6,242 bases of DNA from Pseudomonadota bacterium (lineage in GTDB: Bacteria; Pseudomonadota; Gammaproteobacteria; Burkholderiales; Burkholderiaceae_B): positions 1 through 6,242 of the forward strand of contig JAEWEH010000072.1 of the NCBI GenBank assembly GCA_023389535.1. The letters are read 5' to 3'. Positions 1 through 5,025 of this stretch are shown one piece after another (position 1 is the first letter of the stretch; each line of letters opens with the position of its first letter). A program made the position numbers and the translations under genes. The notes under the pieces are model-generated. The model was given only the letters and a program-made list of their open reading frames with translations, was not told where the DNA came from and made no database searches.

Positions 1-1275
1 GTGAACGCCGCGCCGGGCCTGCGCATGCACCTTAGTCCGTCCTTCGGCAAAGGCCGGCCTGTAGGGGATGCCATCGTGGAATGCATGTTCCCCGAAGGGG
101 AAAACGGCCGCATACCGGTAGTGGCCGTAGCCGGCACCAATGGGAAGACCACCACGGTCAGACTGATTGCGCATTTGATGGCGTATTCGGGCATGCGCGT
201 GGGCATGACGAATTCAGACGGCGTCTATATTCGGGAACAGCGTATCGACACGGGTGATTGCAGCGGTCCGCGCAGCGCCAGAAACGTGCTGCTGCACCCC
301 GACGTCGACGGCGCAGTATTGGAAACCGCACGCGGCGGCATCTTGCGCGAAGGCCTGGGTTTCGATCGCTGTGATGTTGCTGTGGTCACCAATATTGGCA
401 GCGGCGATCACCTGGGGCTGGGGTTCATCAGCACGGTGGAAGAGCTGGCCGCGGTCAAGCGGGTGATCGTGGAAAATGTGGGACCGCAAGGCACTGCCGT
501 GCTGAATGCCGCGGATCCCATAGTTGCGGCCATGGCCGACAGCTGCGCCGGATCCACCATATTCTTCGCCTGCGATAAGAACCATCCCACCTTGATGACG
601 CATCGGGCGCAAGGCCGCCGCGCGGTATATGTGGATGACGACGCCATCGTCCTGGCTGAAGGCGACATGGAGCAGCGCTATGCGCTTGCCGACATCCCCC
701 TGGTTCGCGGTGGCGCCATAGGATTCCAAGTCGAGAACACCATGGCGGCGCTGGCCGCCGCTTGGGCGCTGGGCCTGGACTGGTCCGGCATCAAGGCCGG
801 CGTGGCTTCATTCGTCAACGATGCCGATACGGCCCCCGGGCGGTTCAATGTCTTTTCATACCGCGGCGCGACGCTGATCGCGGACTACGGCCACAACCCG
901 GATGCCATCGAAGCGCTGGTGCGCGCCGTGGATGGCATGCCTGCGGCCCGGCGCAGTGTCGTGATCAGCGGGGCGGGTGACCGTCGCGATATCGACATAC
1001 AGCGGCAGACCGAAATTCTGGGCGACGCTTTTGACGAGGTGATTCTGTATCAGGACATGTGCCAGCGCGGCCGTGCCGACGGCGAGGTGCTGACCTTATT
1101 GCGCCAGGGCCTGAGCAATGCGAAACGCGCCAAGCGGGTGGCCGAAATCCATGGCGAGTACTCGGCCATTGACACGGCGCTGGACGGCTTGACCGAGGGC
1201 GATCTGTGCCTGATCCTGATCGATCAGGTGGATGAGGCGCTGGCGCACATACAGCAGCGCATCGCAAGCTGCTAG
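1..1275 (+). CDS. cphA: Cyanophycin synthetase, C-terminal part (5' end outside window)
   Basis: This enzyme polymerises aspartate and arginine into cyanophycin, a cytoplasmic nitrogen and carbon reserve, using ATP. Only the C-terminal Mur-ligase-like half is visible (424 residues). The GTG at base 1 reads as an internal valine of the linker (V-NAAPGLRMHL), not a start, so the N-terminal and ATP-grasp domains of an enzyme of roughly 850-900 residues must lie upstream. Visible motifs are a P-loop GTNGKTTT at residues 45-52, the family block LETARGGILREGLGFD (108-122), VVTNIGSGDHLG (128-139), PGRFN (279-283), DYGHNPDAIE (295-304) and GAGDRRD (324-330). This Mur-type domain is the one known to add arginine to the aspartate side chain. 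Betaproteobacteria often carry two tandem paralogues (cphA and cphA'), and which one this is cannot be decided here. No cyanophycinase gene is in the window. The reading frame is intact to TAG at 1273-1275. Confidence 0.92.
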   Translation: MNAAPGLRMHLSPSFGKGRPVGDAIVECMFPEGENGRIPVVAVAGTNGKTTTVRLIAHLMAYSGMRVGMTNSDGVYIREQRIDTGDCSGPRSARNVLLHPDVDGAVLETARGGILREGLGFDRCDVAVVTNIGSGDHLGLGFISTVEELAAVKRVIVENVGPQGTAVLNAADPIVAAMADSCAGSTIFFACDKNHPTLMTHRAQGRRAVYVDDDAIVLAEGDMEQRYALADIPLVRGGAIGFQVENTMAALAAAWALGLDWSGIKAGVASFVNDADTAPGRFNVFSYRGATLIADYGHNPDAIEALVRAVDGMPAARRSVVISGAGDRRDIDIQRQTEILGDAFDEVILYQDMCQRGRADGEVLTLLRQGLSNAKRAKRVAEIHGEYSAIDTALDGLTEGDLCLILIDQVDEALAHIQQRIASC

Positions 1276-1309
1276 CGCGCGAGGTGTTACATTTTGCAGG
1301 ATGTCGCCC

Positions 1310-1338
1310 TTGAAAGGGAGAATGGCTGGACGAATAAT
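1310..1338 (+). promoter_or_regulatory. Sigma70-type promoter for the DUF3008 gene
   Basis: A -35 box TTGAAA (1310-1315) and a -10 box AATAAT (1333-1338) each match the consensus at five of six bases and stand exactly 17 bases apart. Transcription would begin near 1345, giving a leader of about 35 bases before the DUF3008 start. The promoter sits in the 103-base gap after cphA, so the small gene can be transcribed independently of the storage gene. The pattern is read by eye; no start site is known. Confidence 0.6.
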
Positions 1339-1366
1339 AGGTGTTGACTATCCCGTCGGAAAGACG

Positions 1367-1374
1367 AAAGGAGG
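1367..1374 (+). promoter_or_regulatory. Strong ribosome binding site deciding the DUF3008 start
   Basis: AAAGGAGG is a near-perfect anti-16S match ending four bases before the ATG at 1379. The spacing is slightly short, but the match settles the start. An in-frame upstream extension back to 1232 would overlap the end of cphA and has no such site. Confidence 0.75.
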
Positions 1375-1378
1375 CATC

Positions 1379-1567
1379 ATGCCAGCCAAATCCCAAGCTC
1401 AGCAAAAGGCAGCCGGCGCGGCGCTGGCCGCCAAGCGCGGCGACACGAAAGTGTCCGAACTTAAAGGCGCTTCGAAGTCGATGTACAAATCGATGTCTGA
1501 AAAAGAACTCGATGACATGGCATCGACCAAACGCAAGGGCAAGCCGGAACACAAGCACGATTCATGA
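1379..1567 (+). CDS. DUF3008 family small basic protein
   Basis: This is a 62-residue hydrophilic protein of the DUF3008 family, recognised from the opening MPAKSQAQQKAAGAALAAKRG and the ending block SMSEKELDDMASTKRKGKPE. The family's function is unknown to me. It has 12 lysines, no cysteine, no tryptophan, no signal peptide and no membrane segment, so a soluble cytoplasmic protein is expected. A nucleic-acid-binding or stress-associated role would be in keeping with the composition, but that is only inference. The start is fixed by the AAAGGAGG site and by the family's usual N-terminus. It has its own promoter candidate at 1310-1338 and ends 41 bases from the convergent oxygenase gene. It follows cphA on the same strand, but nothing in the sequence ties it to cyanophycin. 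The family assignment is confident; the role is open. Confidence 0.88.
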   Translation: MPAKSQAQQKAAGAALAAKRGDTKVSELKGASKSMYKSMSEKELDDMASTKRKGKPEHKHDS

Positions 1568-1569
1568 CA

Positions 1570-1600
1570 GCACCGTTCCGGTCTGCGTGAACGGCGGTGC
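1570..1600. terminator. GC-rich hairpin in the convergent gap, possible bidirectional terminator
   Basis: The 41-base gap between two convergent stop codons is almost filled by an inverted repeat. CCGTTC (1573-1578) pairs perfectly with GAACGG (1589-1594), and GCA (1570-1572) pairs with TGC (1598-1600) across a three-base bulge. A competing pairing joins GCACCG (1570-1575) to CGGTGC (1595-1600). No clear T-run follows on either strand, so it is not a textbook intrinsic terminator. Its position between convergent genes is the main argument for a transcript-end role. Confidence 0.4.
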
Positions 1601-1608
1601 GGGGCGCT

Positions 1609-2238
1609 TCAGGCCGCTTGTGCGTGGCCGGATGCCGCGTCCGTGCGGAACCACCCCGTCAGGCTCCAGCGGGTCTGGGCACACGGCTGCACTTCGTGGG
1701 GTACCAGATCGCTGCGGAACAGTACGAGCCGTCCCGGCTGCGGCAGCACACGCTGTATTTCGCGCTTTGCGTCATCCGGCGCATATAAACACAGCTCGCC
1801 GTGATCGGCCGCCGTCCAGGCGGGATTCAGGTATAGCACCAGGCTGATCTTGCGGCTGTATTGCCCGCGATGCTGGTCCATGTGCTTTTTATACCCCTGA
1901 CCCGCCGGATAGCGGGCGAAATGGAATTCGCTGCTGTGCAGTCCCGCGAAAAGCTCCCGGTTCAACTCCTGCCGCAGAGTTTCCGTCCACATTAAAAAAT
2001 CCAGGACAGCGAACTGGGCTCGCTCGGGTTCCAGCCAGTAAATGGCATCGCCGCGGATTTCAGTGTGTACCCTGCGGTCATTGCCGCGCCCGATGCCGGC
2101 CTGCATGAAGCCCTGGTGTTCCCAAGCTTGCCGGCATTGCTCGAACAGACGGCTATGCAATTGGTGTTCTATCAAATCGTCGCTGACTGCCCAGCCCTGT
2201 TCGGCAAGGCTGGTCAAAAGCGTATCGCTAAGCAGCAT
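1609..2238 (-). CDS. 2-oxoglutarate/Fe(II)-dependent oxygenase, prolyl-hydroxylase-like
   Basis: This is a soluble 209-residue oxygenase of the prolyl 4-hydroxylase/SM-20-like group, which couples 2-oxoglutarate and O2 to hydroxylation of a substrate, often a protein side chain. The double-stranded beta-helix core shows the iron ligands H119-x-D121 (in YKKHMDQH) and H181 (in LVPHEV). R190 in TRWSLTGWFR is in the usual place for binding 2-oxoglutarate. FHFARYPAGQGY (106-117), just before the HxD, is also typical. Residues 1-100 form a family-like N-terminal region, and there is no signal peptide. The ATG at 2236-2238 is not preceded by a good Shine-Dalgarno sequence, so translation may be weak or the start may be slightly off. 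It is divergent from the Rieske gene across 311 bases and convergent with the DUF3008 gene. The substrate cannot be told from the sequence; a ribosomal protein, another protein or a small molecule are all possible. Confidence 0.88.
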   Translation of the reverse strand: MLLSDTLLTSLAEQGWAVSDDLIEHQLHSRLFEQCRQAWEHQGFMQAGIGRGNDRRVHTEIRGDAIYWLEPERAQFAVLDFLMWTETLRQELNRELFAGLHSSEFHFARYPAGQGYKKHMDQHRGQYSRKISLVLYLNPAWTAADHGELCLYAPDDAKREIQRVLPQPGRLVLFRSDLVPHEVQPCAQTRWSLTGWFRTDAASGHAQAA

Positions 2239-2336
2239 GATGCACCGCGACGAAACGAGGGGGTGCGGGCTTGCGCGGGATGGCCATGTCGGATGGAAAA
2301 GGGATGAACGGAAAGGCCAAAAGAAACTGGCCGATA

Positions 2337-2342
2337 ATTATA
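2337..2342 (-). promoter_or_regulatory. Candidate -10 box for the 2OG oxygenase gene
   Basis: On the minus strand this is a perfect TATAAT, placed so that transcription would start roughly 90 bases before the oxygenase ATG. The best -35 is poor (CTGGCG at 18-base spacing, three of six matches). If this is a promoter it is weak or depends on an activator. The overlapping plus-strand bases 2333-2351 start with GATAAT and loosely resemble a Fur box (about 12 of 19 by hand alignment). Confidence 0.3.
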
Positions 2343-2389
2343 AAGTTGCACCGGGGTCGGCGCCAGGTGTTTCTATGGTCGCTGGTCCC

Positions 2390-2416
2390 GCGCCGGCTGG
2401 CCCGTGGTGCCGGCGC
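2390..2416. repeat. Perfect 8-base inverted repeat in the divergent region
   Basis: GCGCCGGC (2390-2397) and its exact reverse complement GCCGGCGC (2409-2416) are separated by 11 bases. It lies roughly midway between the two divergent genes and is not followed by a T-run, so an operator or an RNA hairpin fits better than a terminator. In GC-rich DNA such a repeat can also arise by chance. Confidence 0.4.
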
Positions 2417-2446
2417 CAAGCGGTGGCGTTAAGGAAGATTTTCTGC

Positions 2447-2463
2447 GGCGTTATGGATACGCC
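2447..2463. promoter_or_regulatory. Short dyad upstream of the Rieske gene, possible operator
   Basis: GGCGT (2447-2451) and ACGCC (2459-2463) form a 5-base dyad around a 7-base centre, a 17-base palindrome-like element about 90 bases before the Rieske start. Size and position suit a dimeric regulator, but no regulator gene is in the window and the arms are short. Confidence 0.25.
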
Positions 2464-2549
2464 AAACACATAGCCGGCGTCCCCCGGCAGGCGCACGATG
2501 TGAATTATGATTTGATTATTCGGATTCGAAAGGAATTGAAGGAGTACCC

Positions 2550-3566
2550 ATGTTTTTGAAGAATGCCTGGTATGTCGCGGCCACGGACCACGAAGTCGGG
2601 CGTCATTTGCACGCTGTCCGGATGCTGGGCGAAGACATCGTGCTGTACCGCAAGCAGGACGGCAGCGTCATCGCACTGGAAGATGCCTGTCCGCATCGCA
2701 AGCTGCCGCTTTCCATGGGCCGCCTGCTGGATGATACTGTCGAGTGTGGTTATCACGGGTTGACCTTCGATTGCTCCGGACTATGCGTGCGCGCGCCGGG
2801 CCTGGCGCATGCGCCGCAACGCGCAGTGGTGCGCAGCTACCCCGCCGTCGAGCGTTATGGGCTGGTATGGGTATGGATGGGCGACCGGGCGCAGGCGGAT
2901 CCGGCTACCATCATCGATGTCGCGCATTGGGGCGATCCCGCCTGGGGCGTGAACCGTGGCGACGCGATGACGGTCCATTGCAATTACTTGTACTTGACCG
3001 ACAACTTGCTGGATCCATCCCATGTGTCGTGGGTACACCAGACCTCGTTCGGTAATGCCGCGCTCATCGGCCAACCGCTGAAAACGCAGGTCAACGACCA
3101 TGGCGTGCTGGTGTCGCGCTGGATGAAGGACGTCGAGGTGGCGCCGTTCTATGCCAAGTTCGTCAAATTCCAGGGGCGTTGCGATCGTAAGCAACACTAC
3201 GAAATGCGGGTGCCCGGGCACGCCGTAATCAAAGCGATCTTCACGCCGGCAGGTACGGCCACGGAAAGCGAACCCTTCCACCCAGACGTGTTTTTGATGG
3301 ACTCCTACAATTTCCTTACACCGGTCGACGAAGAAACCACGCGCTACTTCTGGTTCCAGCTACGCAACTTCAGCCCCGACGACGAAGAGATTTCCCGGCA
3401 GTTCGCCCACGATGTCAGGCAGGCCTTCCAGGAAGATCGCGTCATACTCGAGGCGGTGCAGGCGGGCATGGCGAAGAAGCCCTCGAATATGCATTTGCCT
3501 CTGGACGCCGGCCCGCAGCGGTTTCGGCAGAAAATGAAGGCGCTTATCGCGGCGGAGCAAGCATGA
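2550..3566 (+). CDS. Rieske mononuclear-iron oxygenase, VanA-like (substrate unknown)
   Basis: This is a 338-residue oxygenase component of the vanillate O-demethylase/dicamba monooxygenase type, which hydroxylates or demethylates small, usually aromatic, substrates with O2 and electrons from a separate reductase. The N-terminal Rieske domain has C47-x-H49 and C66-x2-H69 (CPHRK and CGYHG) for the [2Fe-2S] cluster. The catalytic domain has N152, D155, H158 and H163 in DNLLDPSHVSWVH; H158 and H163 are the expected iron ligands and D155 the bridging aspartate. By alignment with dicamba monooxygenase, D296 in FQEDR is the probable third ligand. Length is normal for the family. The ATG follows GAAGGAG (2538-2544) with 5-base spacing. 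No ferredoxin or reductase (VanB-like) gene is adjacent. The stop overlaps the start of a 40-residue membrane peptide gene (ATGA). The substrate cannot be told, so the name vanA is not used. Confidence 0.9.
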   Translation: MFLKNAWYVAATDHEVGRHLHAVRMLGEDIVLYRKQDGSVIALEDACPHRKLPLSMGRLLDDTVECGYHGLTFDCSGLCVRAPGLAHAPQRAVVRSYPAVERYGLVWVWMGDRAQADPATIIDVAHWGDPAWGVNRGDAMTVHCNYLYLTDNLLDPSHVSWVHQTSFGNAALIGQPLKTQVNDHGVLVSRWMKDVEVAPFYAKFVKFQGRCDRKQHYEMRVPGHAVIKAIFTPAGTATESEPFHPDVFLMDSYNFLTPVDEETTRYFWFQLRNFSPDDEEISRQFAHDVRQAFQEDRVILEAVQAGMAKKPSNMHLPLDAGPQRFRQKMKALIAAEQA

Positions 3567-3685
3567 CGACCGGCGAATGGATCGTACTGGGCATTTTCGC
3601 GGTGGGCCTGGCGTGTTCGATTTCCCTGTTCTGGTGGCTTATACGCACTGTCAGGCGCGATGCGCGCCGCAAAGACAAGCCCTGA
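3563..3685 (+). CDS. 40-residue single-pass membrane peptide coupled to the Rieske gene
   Basis: This small frame begins at the ATG that overlaps the Rieske stop codon (ATGA, four-base overlap) and ends at TGA 3683-3685. A GGAG (3554-3557) lies five bases before the ATG, so reinitiation or coupled translation is plausible. The product starts MTTGEWIVLGIFAVGLACSI; residues 6-27 form one hydrophobic helix ending in FWWLI. The tail (RTVRRDARRKDKP) has seven Arg/Lys in 13 residues. By the positive-inside rule the N-terminus would face the periplasm and the tail the cytoplasm. I recognise no family. It could anchor or stabilise the oxygenase or its electron donor at the membrane, but that is inference from position. 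Overlap, ribosome binding site and composition together argue for a real gene. Confidence 0.7.
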   Translation: MTTGEWIVLGIFAVGLACSISLFWWLIRTVRRDARRKDKP

Positions 3686-3793
3686 ATTCCGAAAGTGTCG
3701 CGAAAACGGCAGCCGTCCGCCGGCCATCACGCGAATTTCCTGAATATTGGCGGCAGTTGCGGTAACCTTGTGGGTTGGCGCTCTTTTACTGGA

Positions 3794-3890
3794 AACTTTC
3801 AGAACCATGGATTCGTTCACGCTCCCCTACACTTTTTCGCAACGCGCACAGCAACTTACCAGCTCCACCATTCGGGAGATCCTGAAAGTT
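3794..3890 (+). repeat. 9-base inverted repeat bracketing the aminotransferase start
   Basis: AACTTTCAG (3794-3802) lies just before the ATG at 3807, and its exact reverse complement CTGAAAGTT (3882-3890) lies inside the gene. The core CTGAAA occurs three times in 25 bases (3882, 3892, 3901), so the upstream arm has alternative partners. In the mRNA this pairing would enclose the initiation region, which has only a weak ribosome binding site. This may be a translational control structure, or chance. Confidence 0.4.
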
Positions 3891-5003
3891 ACTGAAAGGC
3901 CTGAAATCATCTCGTTCGCGGGCGGGCTGCCGTCGCCCAAGGGCTTTCCGGTCGATTTCATCAACCAGGCGTTCGATCGTGTGCTGCAAGCCAATGGCAC
4001 ATCGGCCCTGCAGTACGGCCCCACGGAAGGCTACGCCCCATTGCGCGCCTGGGTAGCGGAAGACTTGAAGCGTGTGGGCGCCAATGTGTCGCCCGACGAG
4101 GTGCTGATCGTTTCCGGTTCCCAGCAGGCACTGGATATGCTCGGCAAGCTGTTCATCGATCCGGGCAGCAAGGTGCTGGTCGAAGCGCCCAGCTACTTGG
4201 GGGCGCTGCAGTCCTTTTCGCTTTTCGAACCGAATTATGTGGCGGTGCCCACCGACGAAGGCGGCCTGATACCCGACGAGCTGACACCGGAGCGTACCGC
4301 GGGGGCGCGTTTTATCTACGCTTTGCCCAACTTTCAGAATCCCACGGGGCTGACCTTGAGCCTGGAGCGCCGCAAGGCGCTCGTGGAGCGCTGTGCCGCC
4401 CTGCAGCTTCCCATCATCGAAGACGACCCATACGGGGACTTGCGCTACGCTGGCACGCCGCAACCCGGGCTGCTGGGCCTGGGCCGTGCGGCGGGCGCCA
4501 CGGTGGTTCGCTTGGGCACGTTTTCCAAGGTCCTGGCCCCAGGCTTGCGGCTAGGCTATATCGTCGCCCCGCAACCCATTATCGCCAAACTGGTGCAGAT
4601 CAAGCAGGCCACTGACCTGCATACCTCCACGCTCACCCAGATGGCGGTCTACGAGGCGGTGAAAGACGGTTTCCTGGATAGCCATCTGCCCAAGGTGCGC
4701 GATCTGTACAAAGAGCAATGCGGCTACATGCTGGATGCCATGGACAATGACTTTCCGGCCACGGCGCAATGGACGCGGCCCGAGGGCGGCATGTTCATAT
4801 GGGTCACCTTGCCCCAGCACCTGGATGGCACCCAGTTGCTATCGCGGGCCATTGATCGCAATGTGGCTTTTGTCCCCGGCGCTCCGTTTTATGCGGGCGT
4901 GGCGCCGCAGAACAATACCTTGCGCCTCAGCTTCGTGACAGTGGCCGAAGAAAAGATCCGTCAAGGCATCGCCATTCTGGGTGGCCTGATCAAGGAAAGT
5001 TAA
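3807..5003 (+). CDS. PLP-dependent aminotransferase, fold type I (LysN/2-aminoadipate type)
   Basis: This is a cytoplasmic class I/II aminotransferase of 398 residues that moves an amino group between an amino acid and a 2-oxo acid. It resembles the LysN/2-aminoadipate and MocR-catalytic-domain group, without the DNA-binding domain. Expected PLP residues are present: GSQQALD (104-110), N178 in NFQNPTG, D206 and Y209 in EDDPYG, the Schiff-base K241 in GTFSKVLAPGLRLGY, and R373 in TLRLSF for the substrate carboxylate. The ATG at 3807 (MDSFTLPY) is chosen because it matches where the family begins; a TTG 60 bases upstream would add an unrelated hydrophobic stretch. The ribosome binding site is weak (GGAAA near 3791). 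The 121 bases between this gene and the small membrane peptide hold no obvious promoter or terminator. ubiA follows after 22 bases, suggesting co-transcription. Substrate could be 2-aminoadipate, an aromatic or a branched-chain amino acid; the sequence does not decide. Confidence 0.9.
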   Translation: MDSFTLPYTFSQRAQQLTSSTIREILKVTERPEIISFAGGLPSPKGFPVDFINQAFDRVLQANGTSALQYGPTEGYAPLRAWVAEDLKRVGANVSPDEVLIVSGSQQALDMLGKLFIDPGSKVLVEAPSYLGALQSFSLFEPNYVAVPTDEGGLIPDELTPERTAGARFIYALPNFQNPTGLTLSLERRKALVERCAALQLPIIEDDPYGDLRYAGTPQPGLLGLGRAAGATVVRLGTFSKVLAPGLRLGYIVAPQPIIAKLVQIKQATDLHTSTLTQMAVYEAVKDGFLDSHLPKVRDLYKEQCGYMLDAMDNDFPATAQWTRPEGGMFIWVTLPQHLDGTQLLSRAIDRNVAFVPGAPFYAGVAPQNNTLRLSFVTVAEEKIRQGIAILGGLIKES

Positions 5004-5025
5004 GCGCAAGCGCCAGCCGGAAACC

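Larger units (their letters stand above)
2239..2549. other. Divergent intergenic region (311 bases) without a gene
   Basis: This region separates two divergent oxygenase genes and must hold the control of both. I find no convincing coding sequence; short open frames here have no recognisable protein and no ribosome binding site. It contains an AT-rich island at 2333-2344 in a GC-rich setting, a perfect 8-base inverted repeat (2390-2416), a 5-base dyad (2447-2463), a small GCCGG/CCGGC hairpin (2473-2488) and an AT-rich segment (2501-2520) just ahead of the Rieske ribosome binding site. Promoter calls here are weak because neither strand has a good -35 box. Confidence 0.6.

Noticed and set aside
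1..3. GTG at the first base as the start of the cyanophycin synthetase
   Set aside because: It is an internal valine in a conserved linker; the frame is open at the edge and the family's N-terminal half is missing.
1344..1374. TTGACT (1344-1349) as a -35 box
   Set aside because: The -10 at proper spacing would be the ribosome binding site AAAGGA, whereas TTGAAA/AATAAT just upstream is far better.
1232..1378. In-frame upstream extension of the DUF3008 gene giving a 111-residue protein
   Set aside because: It overlaps the end of cphA, covers the promoter and ribosome binding site, and the family begins at MPAKS at 1379.
2228..2419. 63-codon minus-strand open frame overlapping the 2OG oxygenase start
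   Set aside because: No ribosome binding site, no recognisable family and a composition typical of a random frame in GC-rich DNA.
2042..2473. 143-codon plus-strand open frame antisense to the 2OG oxygenase
   Set aside because: It is mostly the shadow of a gene with clear catalytic motifs and resembles no protein itself.
2473..2488. GCCGG/CCGGC hairpin before the Rieske gene as a terminator or riboswitch
   Set aside because: The stem is only five pairs, there is no T-run, and the leader is too short for a known riboswitch.
2506..2511. TATGAT as the -10 box of the Rieske gene
   Set aside because: It is a fair match with TSS-compatible position, but no -35-like sequence lies at 16-18 bases, so it was not listed as a separate promoter.
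3747..3806. TTG start adding 20 hydrophobic residues to the aminotransferase
   Set aside because: It does not resemble the family's N-terminus and would give a soluble enzyme an odd hydrophobic leader; ATG at 3807 fits better.
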